A stretch of DNA of 64,000 bases, taken from the NCBI RefSeq assembly GCF_016907955.1, contig NZ_JAFBCX010000002.1, positions 124,001 to 188,000 of the forward strand, written 5' to 3'. Positions within the stretch are counted from its first letter, which is position 1. Each line of letters begins with the position of its first letter. The notes under the pieces are model-generated. The model was not told where the DNA came from, did not search any database, and was given only the letters and a program-made list of their open reading frames with translations. The position numbers were made by a program, and so were the translations under genes. This document shows positions 34,760 through 43,668 of the stretch, in pieces. The stretch comes from Lentzea nigeriaca (GTDB lineage Bacteria > Actinomycetota > Actinomycetes > Mycobacteriales > Pseudonocardiaceae).

Positions 34760-36409
34760 ATGCCTAACCAATGCGATCAGCCGGGCCGTACCGACCGGGT
34801 CGTGTTCGGCGTTGCCGCAGGTCTGACGCTCGCGTTCGTGGCCTGGGGAATCGTCGGCACTTCCAGTCTCGCGACCTTCTCGAAGACGGCGCTCGGCTGG
34901 ATCATCCAGAATCTGGGATGGGCCTTCGTGATCTCGGCCTCCGGGTTCGTGGTCTTCGCCCTGTGGCTCGCGTTCAGCCGCTACGGCAAGATCCCGCTCG
35001 GCCGTGACGACGAGAAACCCGAGTTCAAGACGGTTTCGTGGGTCGCGATGATGTTCAGCGCCGGCATGGGCATCGGTCTGATGTTCTACGGCGTCAACGA
35101 GCCGCTCTCGCACTACGTGAAACCGCCGCCGGGGACCTCCGGTGATCCGCTCGAGACCGCGATGGCCACCACGCTCTTCCACTGGACGTTGCACCCGTGG
35201 GCCATCTACGCCGTGGTCGGCATCGCGATCGCGTACGGCAGCTTCCGGCGTGGCCGGTCTTCGCTGATCAGCGCCGCGTTCGCGCCTGTGCTGGGCCGTC
35301 GGGCCGCCAGCGGCTGGGGCCGGGCCATCGACGTGATGGCGATCTTCGCGACGTTGTTCGGCTCGGCGGCTTCGTTGGGACTGGGCGCGCTGCAGATCGG
35401 GTCCGGTCTGGAGGCCGCCGGCTGGGCGGGCGACGTCGGCAAGGGCGTGCTGGTCGCGATCATCGCGGTGCTGACCGTGGCGTTCGTCGCGTCCGCCGTC
35501 TCGGGTGTCGCGAAGGGCATCCAGTGGCTGTCGAACATCAACATGGTGCTGGCGGTCGTGCTGGCGTTGTTCCTGTTCGTGGTCGGTCCGACCGTGTTCA
35601 TCCTGAACCTGCTGCCGACGGCGCTGGGCGACTACTTCCGCGAGCTCGCGGACATGGCGGGCCGCACCGCCGCCTCGGGTGGTGACGCGACGGAGACGTG
35701 GCTCTCCGGGTGGACGATCTTCTACTGGGCGTGGTGGATCTCGTGGACGCCGTTCGTCGGCATGTTCATCGCCCGGATCTCGCGTGGCCGCACGATCAAG
35801 CAGTTCGTGGCGGGCGTGATCCTGGTGCCGTCCGCGGTGTCACTGGTGTGGTTCGCGATCCTGGGCGGGACGGCGATCTTCGAGCAGCGGTCCGGGGTCG
35901 ACCTGGCGGGTCAGTCCTCGCCGGAGTCGCAGCTGTTCGCGCTGCTGGACCAGTTCCCGTTGGCGACGATCGCCGGTGTTGTCGTGATGGTGCTGGTGGC
36001 GATCTTCTTCGTGTCCGGTGCCGATGCGGCGTCGATCGTGATGGGAACGCTCTCGCAGTGCGGATCGATCCGGCCTACGAAACCGGTGGTGGTCTTCTGG
36101 GGTGTACTGACGGGTGCCGTCGCTGCCGTGATGTTGCTTGTCGGCGGGTCGAACGCGCTGACAGGACTGCAGAACCTGACGATCATCGCGGCGTTGCCGT
36201 TCATGGTCGTGATGGTCGGGTTGTGCGTGTCGTTGGCCCGTGACCTGCGGTCCGATCCGATGATCAAGCGTGAGGAACGGGTCGCCGAGGTGATGGAGGA
36301 GGTCACCGCGCACCTCGACCCCGGTCAGGTGGTCGAGGAGGCGGCGGTGAAGGCGGTCGCTGAGGTGACCGGGAAGGTTCCCGAGGTCAGCGCACGTTCA
36401 GGCGCCTGA
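34760..36409 (+). CDS. BCCT-family betaine/choline/carnitine transporter
   Basis: 549 residues from ATG 34760, with 12 membrane helices. BCCT hallmarks include GMGIGLMFYGVNEPL, the FHWTLHPWAIYAVVG signature and YWAWWISWTPFVGMFIARISRGRT (split over helix 8). The sodium-coupled LeuT-fold transporter imports compatible solutes under osmotic stress. The C-terminal acidic/helical tail (about 490-549) resembles the regulatory tail of BetP. Its last 23 bases overlap the convergent gene at 36387. Confidence 0.94.
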   Translation: MPNQCDQPGRTDRVVFGVAAGLTLAFVAWGIVGTSSLATFSKTALGWIIQNLGWAFVISASGFVVFALWLAFSRYGKIPLGRDDEKPEFKTVSWVAMMFSAGMGIGLMFYGVNEPLSHYVKPPPGTSGDPLETAMATTLFHWTLHPWAIYAVVGIAIAYGSFRRGRSSLISAAFAPVLGRRAASGWGRAIDVMAIFATLFGSAASLGLGALQIGSGLEAAGWAGDVGKGVLVAIIAVLTVAFVASAVSGVAKGIQWLSNINMVLAVVLALFLFVVGPTVFILNLLPTALGDYFRELADMAGRTAASGGDATETWLSGWTIFYWAWWISWTPFVGMFIARISRGRTIKQFVAGVILVPSAVSLVWFAILGGTAIFEQRSGVDLAGQSSPESQLFALLDQFPLATIAGVVVMVLVAIFFVSGADAASIVMGTLSQCGSIRPTKPVVVFWGVLTGAVAAVMLLVGGSNALTGLQNLTIIAALPFMVVMVGLCVSLARDLRSDPMIKREERVAEVMEEVTAHLDPGQVVEEAAVKAVAEVTGKVPEVSARSGA

Positions 36410-36821
36410 GCAGTTCCTGCTCCAGCACGTCCAGATCGGTTCCGACGGCCCGGTGTGCGGCTTTGCGCCGGGCCGTCGGCATGCGTTCGGAGGCGCGGAC
36501 GGCGGCGAGGAGTTGGGCGAGTCGCGCCTCGGTCTTCGAAACCCACGCTTCGTCGGAAGCGCGCAAAGATTCCAGGGAGTCGGAGAAACCGACAATCCGC
36601 GCGTGCAAACGGGCGCCGTGACCCGAGTACTTGCCGATGTCGGCGACGTCGATGCCGAGGCGGCGCGCGCGATAGCGGTCGTACTGGTCGCTCAGCATCC
36701 CGGCACCGCGGGCCAGCACCGGAGCGAGCACCGGAACGAGCACCGGGGCGATCACCTTCGCCACGCCGACCAGGTTCTTGGCCCTCTTGGGCGTGATCAG
36801 ATGGCCGGTTTTGCGCGCCAT
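36387..36821 (-). CDS. DUF6474-like conserved actinobacterial protein
   Basis: A 144-residue protein. The basic N-terminus is followed by a hydrophobic Val/Pro/Ala stretch (VIAPVLVPVLAPVLARG, about 24-40) and then charged helices to the end (RLHARIVGFSDSLESLR and others). Its size and pattern recall the uncharacterised DUF6474 family; the assignment is from memory of its appearance. The 3' end overlaps the BCCT gene by 23 bp in convergent orientation. Confidence 0.72.
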   Translation of the reverse strand: MARKTGHLITPKRAKNLVGVAKVIAPVLVPVLAPVLARGAGMLSDQYDRYRARRLGIDVADIGKYSGHGARLHARIVGFSDSLESLRASDEAWVSKTEARLAQLLAAVRASERMPTARRKAAHRAVGTDLDVLEQELLRRLNVR

Positions 36822-36903
36822 TCGGGTACACCTCCTCCGTCAGATGAAACTTACTGCCCAGGTTGCTGACACATGAGGTCGACGCGCGACATACCCTGCA
36901 TCA

Positions 36904-38547
36904 GTGACTTCCCAGGTGCAGCTCGACGCCGGCGTGGTCACTCGTTGTCGGCGGCGGGTGCACCTCGAAAACGATCCGGAGATGCGCGACGCTCCCAAAG
37001 CGGCGCCGGATCCGGCTTCGGAACAACGGAAAGCGGACGCGACGAACCATCGCCGCGCGGTGGCGGACGCCCTCGGCCGGATCGTCGGCTCGAATCTCCT
37101 CGAGGTGCCGAACGGGCCGGACGTGCGCAGCGCGGACCGCGAACGCGTCACCCTCGCCGCGATGGAGATGGGCGCGCCGTACATCTGGGGCGCCGCGCTG
37201 CCACGTGATCCGCGCGGTGGCCGTCGCGGTGGCATCGACCTGCTGGTCAAGGACGTCACCGGCTACGTGCCGGTGCTCGTGGTGCGGCACAAGATCACCG
37301 ATCCCGGCCAGGGTGCGCGCACGAGCCCGTTGACGATGCCGTTGCCCGGTGGCAGCCGCACGGACCCGCACCGCAAGGTCCGGCCCCAGCCGCGCGACCA
37401 GCTCCGGCTGGCCCACGCCCAACGTCAGCTGCAGGCCGCCGGCTACGCGGCGCACGGCCGGGCGACCGGTGGCGTGATCGGCATGGACGCGGACGTCGTG
37501 CTGTGGCACGACCTCGAAGCGCCGACGTGGCCCGGCGGCCGCACCGCGCTGGCCGAGTACGACGCGCGGTTCTCCGACCGGCTGGCCGTGGCGCTGGCGG
37601 CGGTGAACCAGAAGGACCCGCTCGCCAAGCCGTCCCGGATCGTCGACTGCAAGACGTGCCCGTGGTGGCCGACGTGCGACAACGACCTCAAGCAGGGCAG
37701 GGACGTCAGCCTCGTCGTGCGCGGCGAGGACGCGGTGGCGTTGCGCAAGATCGGTCTGTCCACTGTGGACGCACTGGCCGAGCTGGATCCGGCCGTCGAA
37801 GGCCCGATCCAGTTGGTGGGCATGCCGTTCGGCGACGCCGTGGTGCTGGCGCGGGCATGGCTGCGCGACCTGACGCTGGTGCGCCGGGTGCCGGAGATGA
37901 AGGTGCCGCGCGCGGACGTCGAGGTCGACGTCGACATGGAGAGCTTCGGCGACCTCGGCGCGTACATGTGGGGCTGCCTGCTGTCCGGAAAGGACATCGA
38001 CGAGGAGCACGGCTACCGCGCGTTCGTCACGTGGGACGCGCTGCCGTGCGACGACGAGGCGCGAAGCTTCGCCGAGTTCTGGACCTGGCTGACGGGCATC
38101 CGGCTGCGCGCCAAGGCACGAGGGCTGTCGTTCCGCGCCTACTGCTACAACGAGCTCGCCGAGAACCGCTGGCTGCTGGCGTCGGCAGAACGCTTCGCGG
38201 GCAAGCCGGGCATCCCGACCACCGCGCAGGTCAAGGAGTTCATCGAGTCGGACTCCTGGGTGGACCTGTTCGGCATCGTCCGCGAGCAGTTCCTGTGCGC
38301 CCACGGCAAGGGCCTGAAGATCATCGCCCCGGTGGCGGGCTTCCAGTGGCGCGACCCGGAGGCCGGCGGCGAGAACTCCATGCGCTGGTACCGGGCCGCG
38401 GTGGGGATGAACGGCGACGCGCTCGACACCGAGCAGCGGCGGCGGCTGCTGGAGTACAACGAGGACGACGTCCGGGCCACCCACCGCCTGCGCGAGTGGA
38501 TGACCTCGGACGCCATGTCACGTCTGCCGTACTCGGGAGATCTTTAG
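36904..38547 (+). CDS. TM0106-type RecB-like nuclease with C-terminal RNase H-like domain
   Basis: A 547-residue protein from a GTG start. The N-terminal half has RecB-nuclease features: GIDLLVKD, PQPRDQLRLAHAQRQL and a Cys cluster CKTCPWWPTC that may bind a metal or Fe-S cluster. The C-terminal half has an exonuclease-like DMESFGDLGAYMW and the closing acidic motif LEYNEDDVRATHRLREWM, typical of predicted RNase H-fold YprB-like nucleases. It is probably involved in DNA or RNA processing. Its final bases overlap the convergent SDR. Confidence 0.85.
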   Translation: MTSQVQLDAGVVTRCRRRVHLENDPEMRDAPKAAPDPASEQRKADATNHRRAVADALGRIVGSNLLEVPNGPDVRSADRERVTLAAMEMGAPYIWGAALPRDPRGGRRGGIDLLVKDVTGYVPVLVVRHKITDPGQGARTSPLTMPLPGGSRTDPHRKVRPQPRDQLRLAHAQRQLQAAGYAAHGRATGGVIGMDADVVLWHDLEAPTWPGGRTALAEYDARFSDRLAVALAAVNQKDPLAKPSRIVDCKTCPWWPTCDNDLKQGRDVSLVVRGEDAVALRKIGLSTVDALAELDPAVEGPIQLVGMPFGDAVVLARAWLRDLTLVRRVPEMKVPRADVEVDVDMESFGDLGAYMWGCLLSGKDIDEEHGYRAFVTWDALPCDDEARSFAEFWTWLTGIRLRAKARGLSFRAYCYNELAENRWLLASAERFAGKPGIPTTAQVKEFIESDSWVDLFGIVREQFLCAHGKGLKIIAPVAGFQWRDPEAGGENSMRWYRAAVGMNGDALDTEQRRRLLEYNEDDVRATHRLREWMTSDAMSRLPYSGDL

Positions 38548-39302
38548 CGCGGCGCCATGCGAAGAGCGCCGTCCATCCGGATGACCTCGCCGTTCAGGTA
38601 GTCGTGCTCGACCAGCGAGACCGCCAGCTGGGCGTACTCGGACGGCTGGGCGAGGCGCTTCGGGAACGGCACCCCGGCCGCGAGACCCGCGCGGAACTCG
38701 TCGGAGACCGTGGCGAGCATCGGGGTGTCGACGATGCCGGGCGCGATGGTCAGCACGCGGATGCCGACGGACGAGAGGTCGCGGGCGGCCGGGAGGGTCA
38801 TGCCGACGACGCCGCCCTTGGACGAGGCGTAGGCGACCTGGCCGATCTGGCCGTCGAACGCGGCGATCGAGGCGGTGTTGATGATCACGCCGCGAGCGCC
38901 GTGCTCGAGTTCCTCGGTCTTGCCCATGGCGGCGGCGGCCAGGCGCAGGACGTTGAAGGTGCCGATCAGGTTGACCTCGATGATCTTGCGGTAGAGGTCG
39001 AGGTCGTGCGGGCCGGTCTTGCCGACGGTGCGGGACGACGGGCCGATGCCCGCGCAGTTCACCGTGATGCGCAAGGGGTTGCCGGAGCCGGCGGCGGTGT
39101 CGACGGCGGCCTGGACCTCTTCGCCGGAGGTCACGTCGGCGGCCAGGTAGGTGACGTTCTCGACGACGTCGGCCTTCTCGATGGCGCTGGGCAGGTCGAG
39201 CGCGAACACCTGCGCTCCACGCGCCGCCAGCGCACGTGCGGTCGCGCCGCCGAGACCGGACGCGCCACCGGTGACGATGGCCGCGGTACCCGAGATCTCC
39301 AT
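38544..39302 (-). CDS. 3-hydroxyacyl-CoA dehydrogenase type-2-like SDR
   Basis: A 252-residue [18 protein letters not shown] is the cofactor loop; an Asp-containing LDLPS indicates NAD preference. [22 protein letters not shown] (catalytic Ser) and YASSKGGV (Tyr-X-X-X-Lys) follow. [11 protein letters not shown] and [10 protein letters not shown] are typical of HSD10/HADH2-like enzymes in fatty-acid and branched-chain degradation. The ribosome-binding site lies within a hairpin arm, and a TAACG-CT-CGTTA palindrome lies upstream. Confidence 0.93.
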   Translation of the reverse strand: MEISGTAAIVTGGASGLGGATARALAARGAQVFALDLPSAIEKADVVENVTYLAADVTSGEEVQAAVDTAAGSGNPLRITVNCAGIGPSSRTVGKTGPHDLDLYRKIIEVNLIGTFNVLRLAAAAMGKTEELEHGARGVIINTASIAAFDGQIGQVAYASSKGGVVGMTLPAARDLSSVGIRVLTIAPGIVDTPMLATVSDEFRAGLAAGVPFPKRLAQPSEYAQLAVSLVEHDYLNGEVIRMDGALRMAPR

Positions 39303-39311
39303 GCCTTCATC

Positions 39312-39340
39312 CTCCTCGAAGCGAACTGCTCGCGAGGAGG
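39312..39340 (-). promoter_or_regulatory. Hairpin sequestering the ribosome site of the SDR
   Basis: CCTCCTCG (39312-39319) and CGAGGAGG (39333-39340) are perfectly complementary. On the minus-strand transcript the proximal arm is CGAGGAGG, about ten bases before the ATG, so the Shine-Dalgarno sequence is paired in this fold. Confidence 0.4.
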
Positions 39341-39341
39341 T

Positions 39342-39353
39342 TAACGCTCGTTA
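39342..39353. promoter_or_regulatory. Candidate TetR-type operator TAACG-CT-CGTTA
   Basis: A perfect palindrome extended by flanking bases (gTTAACGctCGTTACc), located 40-51 bp upstream of the SDR start. Palindromes of this form control fatty-acid catabolic genes in actinobacteria; the regulator is not in the window. Confidence 0.4.
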
Positions 39354-39361
39354 CCTGAACT

Positions 39362-39454
39362 TCAACGGTCGGACCAGTGCAGCAGTGCCACGAGAGGCAC
39401 GGCTGCCAGCAGTGCGAGGGCGATGAAGATCGTCGCGATAGCCAGTACTCCCAT
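39362..39454 (-). CDS. Putative 30-residue membrane peptide
   Basis: ATG at 39454 and TGA at 39362 encode MGVLAIATIFIALALLAAVP followed by LVALLHWSDR. It is one strongly hydrophobic helix with a polar HWSDR tail, a composition unlikely by chance. The ribosome site is weak (cagggc). No homologue is recalled. It may be a small stand-alone membrane protein. Confidence 0.4.
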   Translation of the reverse strand: MGVLAIATIFIALALLAAVPLVALLHWSDR

Positions 39455-39469
39455 GCCCTGAACTGTGCC

Positions 39470-39486
39470 GTTCGAAGATGTTCGAA
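39470..39486. promoter_or_regulatory. Repeat GTTCGAA-GAT-GTTCGAA
   Basis: Two copies of the self-complementary core TTCGAA are spaced ten bases apart upstream of the small peptide gene. It resembles, but does not fully match, the actinobacterial LexA box with its GAAC/GTTC half-sites. Confidence 0.3.
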
Positions 39487-39596
39487 CGCATCGGCCGCGT
39501 CGGTAGACCTCTGGTAGGAGATCTGTCACGGTCAGCTACGACGAAAGTCGTACGGAGTTCTCCGGGAAGCCAACTGGGCCTGTCAGGGTCACCCGC

Positions 39597-40898
39597 ATGT
39601 TCGCTCGCCGGATCGCCGTCGTCGGCACTGGTTACGTGGGGTTGACCACGGGAGCCTGCCTAGCCTCGCTCGGACACCGCGTGGTCTGCGCGGACGTCGA
39701 CCAGCTCAAGGTCGCGCGGCTGCGCGCCGGGCAGGTCGACATCCTGGAGCCGGGGCTCGCCGAGCTCGTCGTCGAGGGACAGGCAGCCGGGCGGCTGGAG
39801 TTCGTGGTCGGGGCCGCCGCGGCGGTGGCCGACGCCGAGGTCGTGTTCTTCTGCCTGCCGACGCCGATGGGTGCTGGTGGGGCGGCTGACCTGAGCGCTG
39901 TCGAGTCGGTGGCTGCGGAGATCTCCGACGTGCTGCCGTATGGGGCCATCATCGTCACGAAGTCGACGGTGCCGGTGGGTACGTCGGGACGCGTGCGCGC
40001 GTTGCTCGGCCGTGAGGACGTCGCCGTCGTGTCCAACCCGGAGTTCCTGCGCGAGGGAACTGCCGTGCGCGACTTTCTGCACCCTGATCGGATCGTTGTC
40101 GGCTCGGACTCGCCGTCCGCGGCTGAGCGGGTCGCGGCGCTGTTCGCGAAGCTCGGTGCGCCGACGGTGCTGATGGACGCCGCGAGCGCCGAGATGGTCA
40201 AGTACGCCGCGAACTGCTTCCTCGCGATGAAGCTCTCGTACGTCAACGCGGTCGCTGAGCTGTGTGAACTGCTCGGTGCCGACATCGAGTCGGTGTCCGA
40301 GGGCATGGGCTACGACAAGCGGATCGGGCAGTCGTTCCTGCGGCCGGGGCCGGGCTGGGGCGGTTCGTGCCTGCCGAAGGACACGCACGCGATGGTGCAG
40401 ATCGCCGAGGCGGTCGGTGTCGACTTCGGGCTGATCCGGTCGACGATCGAGGCCAACGTCCGGGCGCAGCTGCGGATCGTGGACAAGGTTCGTGCTGCCT
40501 GTGGCGGTTCGCTGGCCGGGGTGCGGATCGGCGTGCTCGGGCTCGCGTTCAAGGCCGGTACGAACGACCTGCGCGACTCGCCCGCGCTGGCCGTCGCGGA
40601 GCAGCTGGTGCTCGACGGTGCCGAGCTGACGGCGTTCGACCCGGAGGTGACCGGGCCGGTGGCCGGAATGTTGCTGGTCGACGACCCGTACCAGGCGGTG
40701 AAGGGTGCCGAGGCCGTGGTGCTGTTGACCGACTGGCCCGTGTTCCGGACGTTGGACTGGGTTCGCGTCGCCGAATTGATGGACGGCCATGTCGTCGTCG
40801 ATGCCCGCAACCACCTCGACGCCGACGCGTTGCAGCGCGCCGGACTGCTCCATTCGGGTGTGGGGCGTGCATCACTCGGAGTCACGCAATTTAGTTAG
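39597..40898 (+). CDS. ugd: UDP-glucose 6-dehydrogenase
   Basis: A 433-residue enzyme. The N-terminal NAD domain begins IAVVGTGYVGLTTGACLA. CLPTPMG, KSTVPVGTS and NPEFLREGTAV follow. The catalytic Cys258 is in GGSCLPKD, and the C-terminal domain has GLAFKAGTNDLRDSPAL. It oxidises UDP-glucose twice to UDP-glucuronate, a precursor of surface polysaccharides. This may feed the glycosyltransferase cluster at 45-52 kb; the link is inference. ATG start. Confidence 0.95.
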   Translation: MFARRIAVVGTGYVGLTTGACLASLGHRVVCADVDQLKVARLRAGQVDILEPGLAELVVEGQAAGRLEFVVGAAAAVADAEVVFFCLPTPMGAGGAADLSAVESVAAEISDVLPYGAIIVTKSTVPVGTSGRVRALLGREDVAVVSNPEFLREGTAVRDFLHPDRIVVGSDSPSAAERVAALFAKLGAPTVLMDAASAEMVKYAANCFLAMKLSYVNAVAELCELLGADIESVSEGMGYDKRIGQSFLRPGPGWGGSCLPKDTHAMVQIAEAVGVDFGLIRSTIEANVRAQLRIVDKVRAACGGSLAGVRIGVLGLAFKAGTNDLRDSPALAVAEQLVLDGAELTAFDPEVTGPVAGMLLVDDPYQAVKGAEAVVLLTDWPVFRTLDWVRVAELMDGHVVVDARNHLDADALQRAGLLHSGVGRASLGVTQFS

Positions 40899-40917
40899 CG
40901 TCGCATACCTTTATGGG

Positions 40918-42699
40918 GTGTTCACCACGCGCCCCGAACTCGTCGGCACCTTCGGCATGGTCGGATCGACCCACTGGCTGGCCTCGTCGGCCGCCATGGC
41001 CGTCCTGGAGGATGGCGGCAACGCCTTCGACGCCGCCGTTACCGCCGGATTCGTGCTTCAGGTCGTAGAACCGCACCTCAACGGCCCCGGTGGCGAGGTC
41101 CCGATCATCTTCGCGGCCGCTGGATCGGCGCCGCGTGTGCTCTGCGGACAGGGCGTGGCACCCGCCGGTGCCACCATCGAGCACTACCTGTCGCTGGGCC
41201 TCGACCTCATTCCCGGCAGTGGTCTGCTCGCCGCGACGGTGCCTGGTGCGTGGGACGGCTGGCTCACACTTCTGCGTGACTACGGCACGAAGTCGTTGCG
41301 CGACGTGTTGGACAAGGCCATCGGCTACGCCCGTGACGGCTTCCCGCTCGTGGCCCGTGTCGTCGACACCATCGAGATGGTCTCGGACCTGTTCCGCGAC
41401 CACTGGCCGACGTCGGCCGCGCAGTGGATGCCCGGAGGATCGCTTCCCGTGCGCGGCGGCCGTTTCCGCAACCCGAAGCTCGCCGACACCTGGGAGTGGC
41501 TGCTGGCCGCCGCCGAAGCTGCGGGCTCCGACCGGGAAGCGCAGATCGAGGCCGCGCGCAGGGCCTGGTCGCAGGGTTTCGTCGCGGCACAGGTCGACGA
41601 GTTCTGCCGCACGGCCTTCCGCGACGACTCGGGCCGCGACCACGCCGGTGTGCTGACCGGTGCCGACATGGCGTCGTGGGAGGCGTCGTACGAGGACGCG
41701 CTGACCGTCGACTTCGGCTCGTGGTCGCTTGTCAAGGCCGGCGCGTGGACGCAGGGACCCGTTCTGGCACAACAGCTCCGGTTGCTGGAGGGATTTGACC
41801 TGTCCTATGTGGACGGCAAGCCCACCGCAGAGACCCTGCACCTCGCGGTCGAGGCCGCGAAGCTCGCTTTCGCCGACCGCGAAGCCTGGTACGGCGACAC
41901 CGGTGACGTGCCGCTGGAGACCTTGCTGTCGCGTTCCTACGCCGCCGAACGCCGTGCGCTGATCGGCGACACGGCCTCCTACGAACTTCGCCCCGGCTCG
42001 CCCGACGGCCGGGAACCGTTGCTGCCCAAGCACATCAGCAGCGGCCCGGCGGTGCTGACCTCTGACCCGACCGGCGCGATCGGTGAACCGACGGTCGCCC
42101 GCTCCGGCGTGACGCGCGGCGACACCGTGCACGTCGACGTCGTGGACCGCTGGGGCAACATGGTGTCCGCGACCCCGTCCGGCGGCTGGCTGCAGTCGTC
42201 GCCGACGATCCCGTCACTCGGCTTCTGCCTGGGCAGCCGCGCCCAGATGTTCTGGCTGGACAAGGACTTGCCGAACTCGCTGGCTCCCGGCAAGCGCCCG
42301 CGGATCACGTTGTCGCCCTCGATGGCGTTGCGCGACGGCGAGGCGGCGCTGGCGTTCGGCACGCCCGGCGGCGACCAGCAGGACCAGTGGCAGCTCGGCT
42401 TCTGGCTGGCGCACATGGCCGGCCTGAACCTCCAGGAAGCCATCGACTCGCCGATGTGGCACTCGAACGCGTTCCCGAGCTCGTTCTACCCGCGCGCCTG
42501 GACCCCAGGCGAACTCGTCATCGAGTCACGCGCCGGCGCGGACGTCCTGGAAGCGTTGCGGCGCAAGGGCCACCAGGTCGTGGACGCCGGCGAGTGGACG
42601 CTCGGCCGGATGTCAGCCGTGGCAAGGGATTCCACGGACGGACTCCTGCGCGCCGGTGCGAACCCGCGCGGCACGCAGGGCTACGCGGTGGGTCGCTAG
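40918..42699 (+). CDS. Gamma-glutamyltransferase family protein
   Basis: GTG at 40918 gives 593 residues beginning FTTRPELVGTFGMVGSTHWLAS, the normal family N-terminus. GGNAFDAAVTAGF and PHLNGPGGE follow. The predicted autocatalytic nucleophile Thr403 is in RGDTVHVDVVD, and GNMVSATPSGG and GTPGGDQQ come after it. No signal peptide is present, so it belongs to the cytosolic acylase/GGT-like branch (Ntn hydrolase). Substrate unknown. Its stop overlaps the convergent small secreted-protein gene by four bases. Confidence 0.92.
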   Translation: MFTTRPELVGTFGMVGSTHWLASSAAMAVLEDGGNAFDAAVTAGFVLQVVEPHLNGPGGEVPIIFAAAGSAPRVLCGQGVAPAGATIEHYLSLGLDLIPGSGLLAATVPGAWDGWLTLLRDYGTKSLRDVLDKAIGYARDGFPLVARVVDTIEMVSDLFRDHWPTSAAQWMPGGSLPVRGGRFRNPKLADTWEWLLAAAEAAGSDREAQIEAARRAWSQGFVAAQVDEFCRTAFRDDSGRDHAGVLTGADMASWEASYEDALTVDFGSWSLVKAGAWTQGPVLAQQLRLLEGFDLSYVDGKPTAETLHLAVEAAKLAFADREAWYGDTGDVPLETLLSRSYAAERRALIGDTASYELRPGSPDGREPLLPKHISSGPAVLTSDPTGAIGEPTVARSGVTRGDTVHVDVVDRWGNMVSATPSGGWLQSSPTIPSLGFCLGSRAQMFWLDKDLPNSLAPGKRPRITLSPSMALRDGEAALAFGTPGGDQQDQWQLGFWLAHMAGLNLQEAIDSPMWHSNAFPSSFYPRAWTPGELVIESRAGADVLEALRRKGHQVVDAGEWTLGRMSAVARDSTDGLLRAGANPRGTQGYAVGR

Positions 42700-42908
42700 C
42701 CGCCGATCACTTCGGTGCCGTCGTGGACCATCGACACGCCGCCACCGGTGTTGTGCAGCGTGCTGATGCCCGCGCCCCCTGCGAGGTCGGAGACCTGCTT
42801 GATCGAGTCGTCGACCTGGGGAAGCGAGCTCGCGCTCGCGGTGCCCGCCAGCGCGGCGAGCGCACCGGCCGCGAGACCGGCCGAAGCGACGATCTTCTTG
42901 ATGCGCAA
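42696..42908 (-). CDS. Small secreted protein (70 residues)
   Basis: The signal peptide MRIKKIVASAGLAAGALAAL ends at ASAS. The mature part is about 43 residues, acidic, Ser/Gly-rich and without cysteine (LPQVDDSIKQVSDLAGGAG...HDGTEVIGG). No family was recognised. It lies 86 bp from a second exported protein of similar style on the same strand and may be a surface or spore-envelope component. Confidence 0.75.
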   Translation of the reverse strand: MRIKKIVASAGLAAGALAALAGTASASSLPQVDDSIKQVSDLAGGAGISTLHNTGGGVSMVHDGTEVIGG

Positions 42909-42934
42909 GGCGTTTCGCTCCTAGAGAGTGGAAC

Positions 42935-42968
42935 GGCGCCCGATTCGAGGGGGAGGGAATCGGGCGCC
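42935..42968 (-). terminator. Terminator between the two secreted-protein genes
   Basis: The 11-bp perfect arms ggcgcccgatt and aatcgggcgcc flank a 12-nt loop, 27 bp past the stop of the gene at 42995. Confidence 0.75.
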
Positions 42969-42994
42969 GCCCCGGCCAGGAAGTACTGGTTGGA

Positions 42995-43339
42995 TCAGAT
43001 GTCGAGCGCGGCTTCGCCGTGCGGCGGCCCCTGCGGCTCGTTCAGGCCGAGCAGCGTCGCGGCGGGAACGCCGTTGCCGCCCGCGTCGACGTTCTCGACG
43101 ATCGCCTTCACGTCGAGGTCCTGCGCGTTGATGGCCTGGATCTTGCCGTCCACGTCCTCCGTGTTCACCGAGGCGAGGTTGGCGGCGCCGGCCACGTCGC
43201 CCAGCTGGCCGCCGAGGTCCGGCGTCGTCTCCACTGCGGTGCTGGCAACGTCCGCGTGCGCGGTGCCGCCCAGGCCGAGCATGACGGTGGCGCCGCCGAG
43301 GGCGATAGCGGCCCCCGTGATGGTCTTCCTGAGGTTCAT
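42995..43339 (-). CDS. Small secreted protein (114 residues)
   Basis: The signal peptide (about 1-29) ends THADVAS. The mature region is acidic and Ala/Val/Asn-rich with no cysteine (LGGQLGDVAGAANLASVNTEDVDGK, IVENVDAGGNGV in parts). It resembles the 70-residue neighbour in signal-peptide style but not in sequence. Function unknown. It has its own terminator, so it is transcribed separately from 42696. Confidence 0.75.
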   Translation of the reverse strand: MNLRKTITGAAIALGGATVMLGLGGTAHADVASTAVETTPDLGGQLGDVAGAANLASVNTEDVDGKIQAINAQDLDVKAIVENVDAGGNGVPAATLLGLNEPQGPPHGEAALDI

Positions 43340-43404
43340 GGGCGCGAAGGTGTCGTGTCCGACCGCTCTACATCAAGCTGGTTAACTCAGGCGGGGGAAC
43401 TTCT

Positions 43405-43668
43405 TCATCCCTTCAGGGGGCGCCAGTCCACGGCGACCGTGCAGACGCGCTCTTTGTCCCGCCACACCGATATCGCGCAAAGACCCTCCTTCGTTCCGGC
43501 GCGAGCCATGAAGTCGCGGGCGCACTCGATGGTGTACCGGCACCGCCGCTCGTCGCCTTTTCTTATGTACCAACCAAGATCCGTGACCTCCTCGACGTGC
43601 TCGAGGTCCAGCGCACCGTCTGGCCGCCGCCGGTGGTACTCGATGCGATGCAGGTGGTCCATGACCAC
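43405..43668 (-). CDS. Hypothetical protein (87 residues)
   Basis: Start GTG at 43668, overlapping the stop of the upstream gene, or ATG 43662. The compact protein has alternating charged and hydrophobic strands and four cysteines (RRCRYTIECARDF, LCAISVW, VCTVAVDW). The ending WRPLKG is preceded by beta-strand pattern. No family was recognised. It is coupled to the small gene at 43671-43886. Confidence 0.6.
   Translation of the reverse strand: MVMDHLHRIEYHRRRPDGALDLEHVEEVTDLGWYIRKGDERRCRYTIECARDFMARAGTKEGLCAISVWRDKERVCTVAVDWRPLKG

Noticed and set aside
39470-39486. LexA (SOS) box
   Set aside because: The half-sites are GTTCGAA direct copies and do not match the consensus GAAC-N4-GTTC; kept only as a repeat of unknown role.
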